Assembly (NCBI GenBank): GCA_002709295.1
Contig: PAQL01000011.1
Location: 1 to 64,000, forward strand
Length of the DNA stretch: 64,000 bases
Source of the DNA: Phycisphaerae bacterium
GTDB lineage: Bacteria; Planctomycetota; Phycisphaerae; Phycisphaerales; SM1A02
Direction of reading: 5' to 3'
Shown here in pieces: positions 17,102 to 25,899 of this stretch. Each line of letters begins with the position of its first letter. The first letter of the stretch is position 1. The position numbers were made by a program, and so were the translations under genes. The notes beneath the pieces were generated by a model. That model searched no databases. It was not told the origin of the DNA and saw only the letters and a list, made by a program, of their open reading frames with translations.

Positions 17102-17719
17102 TCAGGCCTCGGGCAGACCGATGGTCTCGCCGTCACGCCCGCTCTCGATCAGTCGTCGATAGACCTTTGCGAGATCCGCGGCGGCGACGGTGTCCATCCC
17201 CGAGAAGAAGTCCAGCACCGCCTGGGGCGACTCCCGGACGAGCCCCGGAGACACCACGCAGGTACGAACCGTGCGCTGCTCGGTCCCGGCCGAGAGGGCG
17301 AAGGCCCTCAGGGCGGCGTTGATCATGGACAGATGGCTCATCCCCGGCATCGGACGACGCTCGAGGATGCCGCTGGTGAGCACCACCGCCCCGCCGGGCC
17401 GCACGAATCGTGGAGCGGCCCTGGCCACCGCGATCTGACCGAACAGCTTCGGACGAAGCGCCTCCAGCGCCGCGGACGGATCGAGATCCTCGACCATCCC
17501 CGGCATCCCACCGCCGGCGCAGACCACCACCGCCTCGTGGATCGGACCATCCGCGAGTCGATCGGCCAGACGATCGATGCTCGTCGAATCCGAGAGATCC
17601 ACCGCGGGATCGCTGCTTCGTCCCGCCACCTCCACGTGATGATCGGTCGACAACTCCCTGACCACCGCGCTGCCGATGGTGCCGGTTCCGCCGATGACGA
17701 GGACTCGACGCTCGCTCAT
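17102..17719 (-). CDS. Short-chain dehydrogenase/reductase-like protein lacking the YxxxK motif
   Basis: A 205-aa single-domain Rossmann protein. VLVIGGTGTIGSAVV at the N-terminus is the glycine-rich cofactor loop, AGRS fits NADP preference, and VVVCAGGG and VVLTSGILERRPMPGMS are SDR beta-strand landmarks. Where classical SDRs have Tyr-x-x-x-Lys, this protein reads SHLSMINAALRAF, so both catalytic residues are absent. The same pattern is known in a small group of about 200-aa SDRs and is not a sequencing error. It is translationally coupled to the transglutaminase-esterase gene (ATGA overlap). A binding or regulatory role, or a non-standard reductase, is possible. Confidence 0.82.
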   Translation of the reverse strand: MSERRVLVIGGTGTIGSAVVRELSTDHHVEVAGRSSDPAVDLSDSTSIDRLADRLADGPIHEAVVVCAGGGMPGMVEDLDPSAALEALRPKLFGQIAVARAAPRFVRPGGAVVLTSGILERRPMPGMSHLSMINAALRAFALSAGTEQRTVRTCVVSPGLVRESPQAVLDFFSGMDTVAAADLAKVYRRLIESGRDGETIGLPEA

Positions 17720-19992
17720 GGTGTCTCCTCTCCCGGAATCACGATCTCCGCGGTGAACACGCCGGAGGGATCTCCCCGCTCCGCCAGCGTGCGCTCGATG
17801 ACCTCCCGGGTCCGGGGCACGATCCCCTCGAAGACGGTTTCATCGCCACGGACCACCCGGACCTCCCGGTCCAGGTCGACCATGGAATCGTCGAGCCGGA
17901 TCCGAAGTCCAACTTCCCCGCCTTCGATGATGCGGATCGTGTTTCCATCGCGTTCGGCCACGATCCGGTGTCGCGCCTTCGGTTCGTCGACCGCCAGCCA
18001 GTAGAAACGGTCATGGGTCACATCGTCCTGAAGCCAGACGATTCGTTCCGGTCGGAGATCCCTGCGGTGCCGGGCCATCCACGGCACCGCGACCGCGTCC
18101 TCCCGCTCCATCCAGTGGCCCTTCCCCTCGTGAATCACGACTTCGTGCGGATAGCCGCCCTCGTCCGAGGCCGCCAGTTCCGCGAGGGACTTCTTCCACT
18201 GTCGGGCGATTCCATTCCGGTTGTACGCACCGTCCTCGCCCCCCATGTGCAGGGTGAAGGGGAGATTTCGAAGTCCATCAGGTCTCGTCTCGTTCGGGTG
18301 ACCGGCCATCATCGCGGCGGCGGCCAGACGATCCGCCATTCGCGGAGCCAGCTGATAGACGCCGTCGCCTCCGGCCGAGTAGCCCATGAAGTAGACCTTG
18401 TCGGGATCGACGCCCTCGAAGACGATGAGATTCTCGATGAGTCGGTCGTAGAAGTCGTCGATGTGGGCTCGATGCCACAGGTTCCAGGTGTCGGTGGGTG
18501 CTCGCGGAGCGAGGTAGACGCCCTCCGCAGGCTTGTAGAGACGCTTCTGGTTCTCCCACTGCTGGTCGTTGACCGCCGGAGGTGCTCCGCCTCCGCCATG
18601 CATCGAGATGTAGAGACTGCGACCCTCCCCTTCCGGCGGATCGCCGTGGACCGCGTACCAGAACGGCATGCGGTGATCACCGATCTCGAGGACCTTCGCC
18701 TGCATCTCGCCGGCACGCTGGCGACGGATCATCCTCGCATGCCGCTTGTTCATCGTGTCCGCCAGGCGTCCGGCCCCGGCTTCGGAGAGTCCCCGGCCTC
18801 CGACCTTCGCGGGCGGATCCGTGACACGGATCGAGGTCGAGGCGTCGAGCAGCTGTTCGTCGCGGCGGAATGCCTGCCCCGCCTCCATGGTTCCATCGGG
18901 AAGTTCGAACCGGACCGTCACCTCGGAACCGAGGGGGACCACGAACTCGAGGTGATCGTTGGCGTCGAAGGAATCGTCGCGGGTCCTGCCCCGGGCCGCC
19001 TCCTCGCCGTCGACCATGAGGATCGCGGGCATCGCCAGTCGACGACCGGTGTCGAGGTCGCGCAGTCGGACGTAGAGCCTTCCCCGACCCTCGGGAACAT
19101 CCACCGGATCGGACGTGTATCGATCGGAGACGTTGACCGCGCGAACGGAGGGGTCGCCTCCCGCCCAGACCATGGGGAAGTGGGCGGGCGACTCGTTCCA
19201 GGTCGTCGCCCACACCGCACGACGTGGATCGTCGCGAACCGCGCCTCTGGCTCGACCCGTGAACCATCCGCGATCCAGGTCCATGCCGGTCGGCTCGGCC
19301 GCTCCGGTGAACCTCCATTCACCGTCGTCCCAGATCTCGACCCAGCTGTGGTTGCCACTGCCATCCGACCACAGGGGGACGCCGACGAATCGGGCCGGCA
19401 CTCCGACCGACCTGCAGGCCTCGATCAGCAGGACGCTCAGGCCGGTGCAGGAGGCCAGGCCGGCGTCGATCGACTCGAGACCGGACTGATCGGCCTTCGG
19501 TCGCCGGGTGGAGTACTTCACTCCGACCATGGGAAACACCTTCTGATTGAGCAGGGCCGTCGCCTCGGATGGACTGCCGGCCTCCGCCACGATCGAACCG
19601 AACCGGTCGCGGAAATCCCCCCGCCAGTCGTCGCGTCGTTCGTTGATCACTGCATAGGGAAGCACGGCATCGAGGAAGATCTCCTGCGGAACCGCCTTCG
19701 CCCAGGGGGACGACTCGCGAGCCTCGAAGGCCAGCCGGCAGTTCTCGATCAGATAGTCGGCATCGAGGGACCGAAGGTCCCGCTCGGGCATCCTTTCGAC
19801 CAGCCACTTCATGGCGTCACGCTGGGAATCGGGAACCCCTTCGATTGCGCGTTCGATCTCGGGCCGGTTGGAGCCCGCCTTCTCCAGAGAGGATGCGAGA
19901 TCGTCTCCGGTCCCAGTCGCCGCCTCGATCGGCAGCAGGACCGCGAGACCGAGGGTGACGACGGCGAGCCGCCGAATGGTGTGTGCAGACAT
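17716..19992 (-). CDS. Transglutaminase-like domain fused to alpha/beta-hydrolase esterase
   Basis: A 758-aa exported protein with an N-terminal signal peptide (RRLAVVTLGLAVLLPIEA). Residues of about 100-240 form a transglutaminase-like Cys protease fold: ASCTGLSVLLIEACRSVGV has the nucleophile C182, and NHSWVEIWDDGEWRF supplies the His and Asp. A beta-sandwich middle part follows. Residues of about 410-650 are a feruloyl-esterase/PHB-depolymerase-like hydrolase with SMHGGGG (oxyanion loop), GYSAGG (S539) and a late EGKGHWM with the His. It may cleave both amide and ester bonds of an extracellular polymer. The start follows GGAGGT. Its stop overlaps the SDR start by 4 nt, so the two genes form one unit. 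Confidence 0.87.
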   Translation of the reverse strand: MSAHTIRRLAVVTLGLAVLLPIEAATGTGDDLASSLEKAGSNRPEIERAIEGVPDSQRDAMKWLVERMPERDLRSLDADYLIENCRLAFEARESSPWAKAVPQEIFLDAVLPYAVINERRDDWRGDFRDRFGSIVAEAGSPSEATALLNQKVFPMVGVKYSTRRPKADQSGLESIDAGLASCTGLSVLLIEACRSVGVPARFVGVPLWSDGSGNHSWVEIWDDGEWRFTGAAEPTGMDLDRGWFTGRARGAVRDDPRRAVWATTWNESPAHFPMVWAGGDPSVRAVNVSDRYTSDPVDVPEGRGRLYVRLRDLDTGRRLAMPAILMVDGEEAARGRTRDDSFDANDHLEFVVPLGSEVTVRFELPDGTMEAGQAFRRDEQLLDASTSIRVTDPPAKVGGRGLSEAGAGRLADTMNKRHARMIRRQRAGEMQAKVLEIGDHRMPFWYAVHGDPPEGEGRSLYISMHGGGGAPPAVNDQQWENQKRLYKPAEGVYLAPRAPTDTWNLWHRAHIDDFYDRLIENLIVFEGVDPDKVYFMGYSAGGDGVYQLAPRMADRLAAAAMMAGHPNETRPDGLRNLPFTLHMGGEDGAYNRNGIARQWKKSLAELAASDEGGYPHEVVIHEGKGHWMEREDAVAVPWMARHRRDLRPERIVWLQDDVTHDRFYWLAVDEPKARHRIVAERDGNTIRIIEGGEVGLRIRLDDSMVDLDREVRVVRGDETVFEGIVPRTREVIERTLAERGDPSGVFTAEIVIPGEETP

Positions 19993-20164
19993 GTATCGAC
20001 CTCCAGTCGGAGACTAGCAGAGGCGGCCCCGCGGATCGTGATGTCGTGCCCGAAAAGGACGAGGCGGTCTCCTCGGGCCGGAGGACCCGATCCCGAACCG
20101 GCCTCGACACCCACCGGGGACGCCCGGCGCGTTACAAGTGACCTGCACCCCCCGGAGAATCACG

Positions 20165-21130
20165 ATGAAGAGGACCCTCGATCGTCGTTCCCTGCTTGCC
20201 GGCATCGCCGGAACCGCCGCCGCCGCCGCTGCCGGCTGCGACACCACGCCACGATCACGCTCGGACGAACGCCCCCCTCGCTGGCAGGGCGGAAGGAGCC
20301 CGTGGCCGGTCTGCCTCGACACCGCAACCATCCGGCCGGCGTCGCTGGAGGAGAAGGTTCGAGTGGCGGCCCGGGCCGGGTTCGATGCCATCGAACCGTG
20401 GGAGGGCGAACTCCGTTCGTACGAGGCCGATGGCGGCTCCCTGAGCGATCTTCGGAAGATGATCGAGGATGCCGGGCTCTTCGTGCCCAGCGTGATCGGC
20501 CTGTGGAACGCGATCCCCCCGACCCGGGAGGGATGGGAGGCAGGGCTTCCCGCCTCCCGAGAACGGATGAGGATGGCATCCGCGATCGGTTCGCAGCAGA
20601 TCCAGGTCGTTCCCCAGCCCGAACGGCCGTGGTCCGAATTCGATCTCGCCTGGGCGAGCGCCCGGTACCGGGATCTTCTCGAGATCGGCATCAACGACTA
20701 CGACCTCGTGCCGGCCATGGTGTTCGTGGAGTTCCTTCCCGGCTGCGCCCGACTCGGCCAGGCCGCCGCCATCGCACTCGATGCCGATCATCCGCAGGCG
20801 AGGATCATCCCGGACGCCTTCCACATGCACATCGGCGACTCGGGCTTCAACGGCCTTCGAAGGCTTCAGGGGGATTTCATCGCGATCTTCCAGTTCAACG
20901 ACGCGCCCGCATCACCGCCGAAGGAGGAACTCCGGGACGAGCACCGGGTCTTCCCCGGAGACGGGATCCTGCCGCTCGAGCAGTGCATCCGCGATCTGGA
21001 CGAGATCGGCTTCAGAAGATGCATCTCCCTCGAGCTCTACAACCCCGGGTACTGGAAGAGGGATCCGATCGAGGTGGCTCGCGAGGGTCTGGAGAAGACC
21101 GTCTCGGTCGTGGAGCGGGCTCTGGCATGA
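20165..21130 (+). CDS. Sugar phosphate isomerase/epimerase-like TIM-barrel lipoprotein
   Basis: A 321-aa protein. The leader combines a twin-arginine motif (LDRRSLLAGIAG) with a lipobox-like AAAAAAGC, so a Tat-exported lipoprotein is likely. The mature part is a xylose-isomerase-like TIM barrel (PF01261): FDAIEPWEGELR, LRKMIEDAGLFVPSVIG, GSQQIQVVPQ, DAFHMHIGDSG with metal-ligand residues, FQFNDAPA, and FRRCISLELYNPGYW at the end. Such proteins isomerise or epimerise sugars, and relatives act with Gfo/Idh/MocA oxidoreductases on keto-sugars. Two such oxidoreductases lie elsewhere in the window but not adjacent. The start follows GGAG at about 20155; an in-frame start at 20138 precedes the ribosome binding site. 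Confidence 0.85.
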   Translation: MKRTLDRRSLLAGIAGTAAAAAAGCDTTPRSRSDERPPRWQGGRSPWPVCLDTATIRPASLEEKVRVAARAGFDAIEPWEGELRSYEADGGSLSDLRKMIEDAGLFVPSVIGLWNAIPPTREGWEAGLPASRERMRMASAIGSQQIQVVPQPERPWSEFDLAWASARYRDLLEIGINDYDLVPAMVFVEFLPGCARLGQAAAIALDADHPQARIIPDAFHMHIGDSGFNGLRRLQGDFIAIFQFNDAPASPPKEELRDEHRVFPGDGILPLEQCIRDLDEIGFRRCISLELYNPGYWKRDPIEVAREGLEKTVSVVERALA

Positions 21131-21257
21131 AGTCCGAAGTGACCATCGTGAGGGACGGCCTCGACCCGGGCGGATTCCACCCCCGACTCCGGAAGGGCTG
21201 AAGTAGACTCCGCCCTCGAAGATCACACCGTGATCGCGCTTCAAGGAGATCCGATCG

Positions 21258-21839
21258 ATGAGCAAGACCCATCGCCTTCTTCTCCCCGGCCTTCTCGCCG
21301 CCGCTCTGGGGGGGATGCTTCTGTTGCCGGCCTGCGAATCCGTGCCCACCTCCGCGGAAGGCATGGCCGAACGACGCGACAAGGTGGTTCCCGAAGCCCG
21401 CGGCACGCTCGAGACCATGCGGGCCGAGGATCCCTCGATCGACGACGTTCTGAAGGGTGCCTACGGATACGTGGTGTTCCCCACCGTGGCCGGCGGTGCC
21501 CTGATCATCGGCGGCGAGGGCGGCGATGGAGTCGTCTTCAAGGGCGACGAGCCCTGGGGCCTGGCGAGGCTGGCCAAGGGATCCATCGGCGCTCAGATCG
21601 GAGGCAAGGCCTTTTCCCAGCTGATCATCCTGACCACCGAGGCTTCGTTCAGGAAGTTCACCGCCGGTGACTTCTCGTTCTCCGCGTCGGTGAGCGCCAC
21701 CGCCATCAAGGCGGGGGCCGCCAGATCCGCCCCCATCAGTGACGGCATCATCACCATGGTCATGACCAAGGGCGGACTGATGGCGAGTGCCGCGGTCGGA
21801 GGCCAGGACTTCACGTGCCACCCATTCGACACCAACTGA
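21258..21839 (+). CDS. SYLF domain lipoprotein
   Basis: A 193-aa exported protein. A hydrophobic leader ends in LLLPAC, a plausible lipobox. The rest is a SYLF (Ysc84-type) lipid-binding domain: DDVLKGAYGYVVFPTVAGGALIIGGEGG, GSIGAQIGGKAFSQLIIL, and a SVSATAIKAG-type strand. SYLF domains bind phosphoinositides in eukaryotes. In bacteria they occur as secreted or lipid-anchored proteins of unclear role. The start follows a strong AAGGAG. A second SYLF gene lies 1.8 kb away on the other strand, beyond a cation antiporter. Confidence 0.9.
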   Translation: MSKTHRLLLPGLLAAALGGMLLLPACESVPTSAEGMAERRDKVVPEARGTLETMRAEDPSIDDVLKGAYGYVVFPTVAGGALIIGGEGGDGVVFKGDEPWGLARLAKGSIGAQIGGKAFSQLIILTTEASFRKFTAGDFSFSASVSATAIKAGAARSAPISDGIITMVMTKGGLMASAAVGGQDFTCHPFDTN

Positions 21840-21876
21840 CCCGCATCGACCCGGGTCTTCTCGAGGCGCCCTTCTG

Positions 21877-23610
21877 ATGGAAGCGACCGAGAGCTGGCGA
21901 TTCCTCGGCGAACTGCTCCTCCTCCTCGGGGGTGCGGTCGCCGCCGGGGCGGCTCTGGAGGCGATCGGGGTCAGTGCGATCATCGGATACCTCCTCGCCG
22001 GGGTGGTGCTGGGACCCGGCCTCACCGGGCTGGTCCCCGACGTCGAGTCGTTCCAGCTGGTCGCCGAACTCGGCGTCGCCCTCCTGCTGTTCTCCATCGG
22101 TCTGGAGATGACCCCCGCGAAACTCCGCGGCTTCGGCATGCGGGGGCTCGTGGTGGGTTTCAGCCAGGTGATCGTGACCCTCGGCGTCGCCGCCGGAGTG
22201 GCCCTGCTCTTCGGACTCGACATGAAGGCGTCGATCGTGATCGGCTGCATCGTGGCGATGAGTTCGACCGCGGTGGTGGTGAGGCTGCTCGTCGATCGTG
22301 GCGAACTCGATGCGCCACGTGGTCGGGAGGCCCTTTCGGTCCTGCTGGCCCAGGATGTGGCCGTGGTTCCGATGCTGGTGCTCGTGGGGGTCCTCGGATC
22401 GACCGCCAGAAGCGGGGCCGAGGACATCGCGACCGCCGCCCGCGAACAACTGACCGACGCCGCCATCGGACTGCTTCTGGTCGTCGCGGTGCTGGCCTTG
22501 ATCGGGGTGGCGGTGCTCCCGCGACTGCTCGGCGCTTCGGTCTTCCGGAAGAACCGCGACTTCGCGATCGTCATCGCGATCATCACCTGCATGGTCGCGG
22601 CGTGGGGAAGTCATGCTCTGCACCTCTCCCCCGCCCTCGGCGCGTTCGTCGCCGGGGTGGTCCTCGCGCGGGTCTCCTTCGCTCGGCAGATCAGGGCGGA
22701 CACCGGGGCCCTGCGGGCGGTCTTCCTCACCCTGTTCTTCGCATCGATCGGGCTTCTGGCCCAGGTGAACGACTTGCTGCAACCCCGGATCCTCGCCATG
22801 GTCGCGGGAATCCTGGTGCTCGGACTGCTCCTGAAGGTCCTCGTGACCTTCCTTGCGATCCGTCTGACCGGCGGCCACCGGACCGTGGCTCTGGGAGCGG
22901 CACTGTGCCTCGCCCAGTTCGGTGAATTCAGCTTCGTGGTCGGCAGCGAGGCCCGTGCCAGCGGAGTGATCGACGAATCGCTCTTCCAGGCCACGATCGG
23001 GGCCTCTCTTCTGAGTCTTCTCGCCACTCCGTTCCTGGTCTCGCGATCGAAGCCTCTGGCCATGGGCATGAACTCCCTCCTCATGCAACTGCGGATCTGG
23101 AAGCCCGTCGCATTGCAGGAATGGGAGGAGGAATCGAAGCCCTCCGGTCACGTGATCGTGATCGGATTCGGTCCGGCCGGTGAGGAGGCGGCAAGGACCG
23201 TCCGCCTTTCCGGGCTCGATCCCTGCGTGCTCGAGATGAATCCCAGGACCGTCCGACGCATTCGGGGCGAGGGGATGCGGGCGGAGATCGGTGACGGCTC
23301 CAATCGGGAGATCCTCGAACACATGGGTGCCGCGGAGGCATCCGCATTCGTGGTCACCATTCCGGACCCCGAAGCCGCGATCGCCGCCGTGAATCAGATT
23401 CGAACGATCAACACCGAGGCCATGGTCGTGGTGCGTGGTCGGTATTCGCGACGGCTTCCGGAGCTCACGGCCGCCGGCGCCGACCATGTGCTCGACGAGG
23501 AATCGACGGTCGGCACCCTGCTCGGAGCCACCGTGATCAAGCATGGCACCGGCTATGCCGGCAGAGACGAGGAGACGTGGCCCCGACCCCGGGACCGTTC
23601 GGAGGAGTGA
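21877..23610 (+). CDS. KefB-type CPA2 cation:proton antiporter with RCK-N domain
   Basis: A 577-aa membrane protein. Residues 1-390 are a CPA2 sodium/hydrogen-exchanger domain with about 12 helices: GYLLAGVVLGPGLTGL, ELGVALLLFSIGLEM, and VAMSSTAVVVRLL. After a short basic linker, residues of about 425-560 are a TrkA-N/RCK domain (VIVIGFGPAGEEAARTVR, AEIGDGSNREILEHMGA, AGADHVLDEE) that binds a nucleotide and gates K+ flux. The architecture matches glutathione-gated K+/H+ antiporters but without the KefC C-terminal extension. The start at 21877 sits 37 nt after the SYLF stop; the open frame upstream overlaps SYLF codons. Confidence 0.92.
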   Translation: MEATESWRFLGELLLLLGGAVAAGAALEAIGVSAIIGYLLAGVVLGPGLTGLVPDVESFQLVAELGVALLLFSIGLEMTPAKLRGFGMRGLVVGFSQVIVTLGVAAGVALLFGLDMKASIVIGCIVAMSSTAVVVRLLVDRGELDAPRGREALSVLLAQDVAVVPMLVLVGVLGSTARSGAEDIATAAREQLTDAAIGLLLVVAVLALIGVAVLPRLLGASVFRKNRDFAIVIAIITCMVAAWGSHALHLSPALGAFVAGVVLARVSFARQIRADTGALRAVFLTLFFASIGLLAQVNDLLQPRILAMVAGILVLGLLLKVLVTFLAIRLTGGHRTVALGAALCLAQFGEFSFVVGSEARASGVIDESLFQATIGASLLSLLATPFLVSRSKPLAMGMNSLLMQLRIWKPVALQEWEEESKPSGHVIVIGFGPAGEEAARTVRLSGLDPCVLEMNPRTVRRIRGEGMRAEIGDGSNREILEHMGAAEASAFVVTIPDPEAAIAAVNQIRTINTEAMVVVRGRYSRRLPELTAAGADHVLDEESTVGTLLGATVIKHGTGYAGRDEETWPRPRDRSEE

Positions 23611-23628
23611 CGGCGGGATCCGCCGGAG

Positions 23629-24291
23629 TCAGCCCCCGATCGACTTCCAAAGCGTCGCCGCACCCGCGGGGATCGGCACGTCGCGATCGTCGAGCACCTG
23701 CCTTGGGGTGACGTGCTCGCCGTATCCCATCTTCATCATCGACGTGTCGACGCTCACCCCGAACCCGCCGATGACCGCCCCCCCGTAGAGACCGCCCATC
23801 GACGAGACCACATCGACCGTCTCGGGATCGAGCGGATTCCCCGCCGCTCCGGTGGCGTTCCATGCGGTCCCCGAGGCCTCGGCAAGGAACTGGGTCCCCT
23901 CGAAGACGAACGTCTCGAAGGACGCGGAGTCCCGGAAGATCATGATGAGGCGGCCTCCCTCGCCACCGATCTGAAGACCGACGCTTCCCGCGATGATGTC
24001 GAGGGGAAGCGGCGGAGACCAGCGATCATCCAGTCGACGAACCGCGACTCCATGACCGATGGTCAGCCCGATCCCGAATCCACCACGACCGACCTCCAGA
24101 ACCACGAGACCGGCGGCATCGCTGAAGCTCGAGTCGTCGATCCTTCCCTCGAGACGGAACTGATCGAGAACCCTGGCCTCCTGAATGCTCTGATCGGCGA
24201 GGGTTCCCGGGGTGCCGCACCCCGAAGCGGCGACCATGCTCACCACCGACAGAAGGAGGAGGAACCGGAAGAGGACCTGTGTCTGGCGCAT
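23629..24291 (-). CDS. Second SYLF-like domain lipoprotein
   Basis: A 220-aa protein with a signal peptide and lipobox (VSMVAASGC). The mature part resembles the SYLF/YSC84 family: GLVVLEVGRGGFGIGLTIGHGV, AGSVGLQIGGEGGRLIMIF and GGAVIGGFGVSVDTSMM. It is more diverged than the copy at 21258-21839 and longer at the C-terminus. The start at 24291 follows GGAG with a normal spacing; a longer open frame to 24390 adds residues without family resemblance. It converges on the antiporter gene (18-bp gap). Function is unknown beyond likely envelope lipid association. Confidence 0.78.
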   Translation of the reverse strand: MRQTQVLFRFLLLLSVVSMVAASGCGTPGTLADQSIQEARVLDQFRLEGRIDDSSFSDAAGLVVLEVGRGGFGIGLTIGHGVAVRRLDDRWSPPLPLDIIAGSVGLQIGGEGGRLIMIFRDSASFETFVFEGTQFLAEASGTAWNATGAAGNPLDPETVDVVSSMGGLYGGAVIGGFGVSVDTSMMKMGYGEHVTPRQVLDDRDVPIPAGAATLWKSIGG

Positions 24292-24396
24292 CGATGATGC
24301 TCCGCGATGGGGAATGAATCGGGCCGGGGTCGACCGCCCGACGTCAGGGCAGCATATGCGGGAGGGAACATCGGATTCCAAGGCCTCCATGACAAA

Positions 24397-24426
24397 CCGG
24401 GCCGCGTCGATCTCGACGCGGCCCGG
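24397..24426 (-). terminator. Intrinsic terminator of the DUF1080-Gfo/Idh unit
   Basis: 14-bp arms (CCGGGCCGCGTCGA and its complement) form a near-perfect palindrome, followed on the minus strand by TTTG. It lies 28 bp beyond the stop of the minus-strand oxidoreductase gene. Confidence 0.75.
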
Positions 24427-24453
24427 TGAAGTGTTCAGGGAGGCCCTCCGGGC

Positions 24454-25809
24454 TCAGAGGCCCTTGACCTGCCACCCGTCTCGATAGGTCCGGGTGAGGT
24501 ACTTGTCCGCATCGGGCTTGCCGACGAACTTCATTCCGGCGGCATCCCACTGGAGCTTCTCGTTGGGATAGCGGCTGGCCAGAGCACCGATGGCAAGAGT
24601 CTCGGAGATCCGGCCGCCGTACTCGATCGGGGTCAGGCAGGGCATGTCGCCGCCTCGGGCCCGATCCACCCAGAGGTGCCAGTGACTTCCGCCACGAGCC
24701 TCGGGCATCTCCATCGGGCGCTGCATGCCGCGACGGAAGTAGGCATAGCCGTCTCCACCCTGCGGGACCATGATGGTCCCCCGCTCGCCGATGATGACGA
24801 CCACGTTCTGGGGCATCTGATAGTCGGCCGGAAGACCGAGCGCCGACGGTTCGGGAAGAAGCTTTCCGTCGTACCAGGTGAAGGGAATCGGATCCCCTTC
24901 GGAGAAGCGGTTGCCCTTGATCTCCATGCGGACGATCTCCTTGGAGGGGAACTGATCGTCCGTGCTGTCGGTCGCCTCGCAGATCACCGTGGTGGGGTCG
25001 CCGAGCTCGAGGGGCTGGAACGCCGCATCGACGATGTGGCAGGCCATGTCGCCCAGGGCTCCACAACCGAAGTCACGGACGCCCCGCCAGTTGAAGCCAT
25101 GATAGGCCCCGTTCTTGTACGGTCGCTCCGGAGCGACGCCGAGCCACAGATCCCAGGAGAGGGATGCCGGCACCGGATCGGTCCCCTTCGGACGAGGGTT
25201 GCCCTGCGGCCAGATCGGGCGATCGCTCCAGGCGTGGATCTCCTTGATCTTGCCGAGGTTTCCATCCTTGATGAACTTCATGCATCGCTGCTTCATGGGA
25301 CGCGAGGCGTTCTGCGTGCCCATCTGCGTGGCGAGGTCCGGATTGGCCGCGGCCGCCCTGGCAAGGGCGCGGTTCTCGTGGACCGACCAGGCCAGGGGCT
25401 TCTGGCAGTAGACGTGCTTGCCTTCGTTCATCGCCATCATCGCGTAGATGGCGTGCATGTGGTCCGGAGTGGTGATCGACACGGCATCGAACTCGTCATC
25501 CATGGCGGAGAACATCTCGCGACCATCCGCGAACTTCCTCGCATCGGGATGCAGATTGCCGGCCTTCCCGAGGTTGTTGGCGTCGGTGTCGCAGAGCCCG
25601 GTGATGACGACCTCCGGGTGGGAGGCGATCTGGGCCAGGTCGGAGGCACCCATGCCACCGACGCCGATCGAGGCGACATTCAGCTTCTGCAGGACGCCAC
25701 CACGTCCGAGGGTGGGCTTCCAACCGGCGAGCACGACACCGGCCGCAGCCGCCGTCTTGATGAAGGTACGACGTCCGGCAAGGGCATCGGTGCGAAGGGG
25801 GGCGGTCAT
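24454..25809 (-). CDS. Gfo/Idh/MocA family oxidoreductase, Tat-exported
   Basis: A 451-aa enzyme. The leader has GRRTFIKTAAAAGVVLAG, a twin-arginine signal. The Rossmann part begins VASIGVGGMGASDLAQI and TGLCDTD. The family signature is VSITTPDHMHAIYAMMAM and YCQKPLAW, with Gln in the usual Glu position before the catalytic Lys. DFGCGALGDMACHIVDAAF is in the substrate domain. It belongs to the planctomycete-type branch with a long C-terminal extension. It follows a DUF1080 gene on the same strand by 90 bp and ends at a strong terminator, so the two are probably co-transcribed. Role inferred: oxidation of a glycoside at one hydroxyl. Confidence 0.9.
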   Translation of the reverse strand: MTAPLRTDALAGRRTFIKTAAAAGVVLAGWKPTLGRGGVLQKLNVASIGVGGMGASDLAQIASHPEVVITGLCDTDANNLGKAGNLHPDARKFADGREMFSAMDDEFDAVSITTPDHMHAIYAMMAMNEGKHVYCQKPLAWSVHENRALARAAAANPDLATQMGTQNASRPMKQRCMKFIKDGNLGKIKEIHAWSDRPIWPQGNPRPKGTDPVPASLSWDLWLGVAPERPYKNGAYHGFNWRGVRDFGCGALGDMACHIVDAAFQPLELGDPTTVICEATDSTDDQFPSKEIVRMEIKGNRFSEGDPIPFTWYDGKLLPEPSALGLPADYQMPQNVVVIIGERGTIMVPQGGDGYAYFRRGMQRPMEMPEARGGSHWHLWVDRARGGDMPCLTPIEYGGRISETLAIGALASRYPNEKLQWDAAGMKFVGKPDADKYLTRTYRDGWQVKGL

Positions 25810-25899
25810 TCGGGACTCCTCGATGCGGCGGTCGTGACCGCCATGTCTGCTCTGAAGGCCGCCTTGGCGACCCGATACGAGTGATTCAAGCTCACGATG

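Noticed and set aside
17968-21201. 1077-codon open frame on the plus strand
   Set aside because: It is antisense to the transglutaminase-esterase gene and shares no family features; high GC keeps long antisense frames open.
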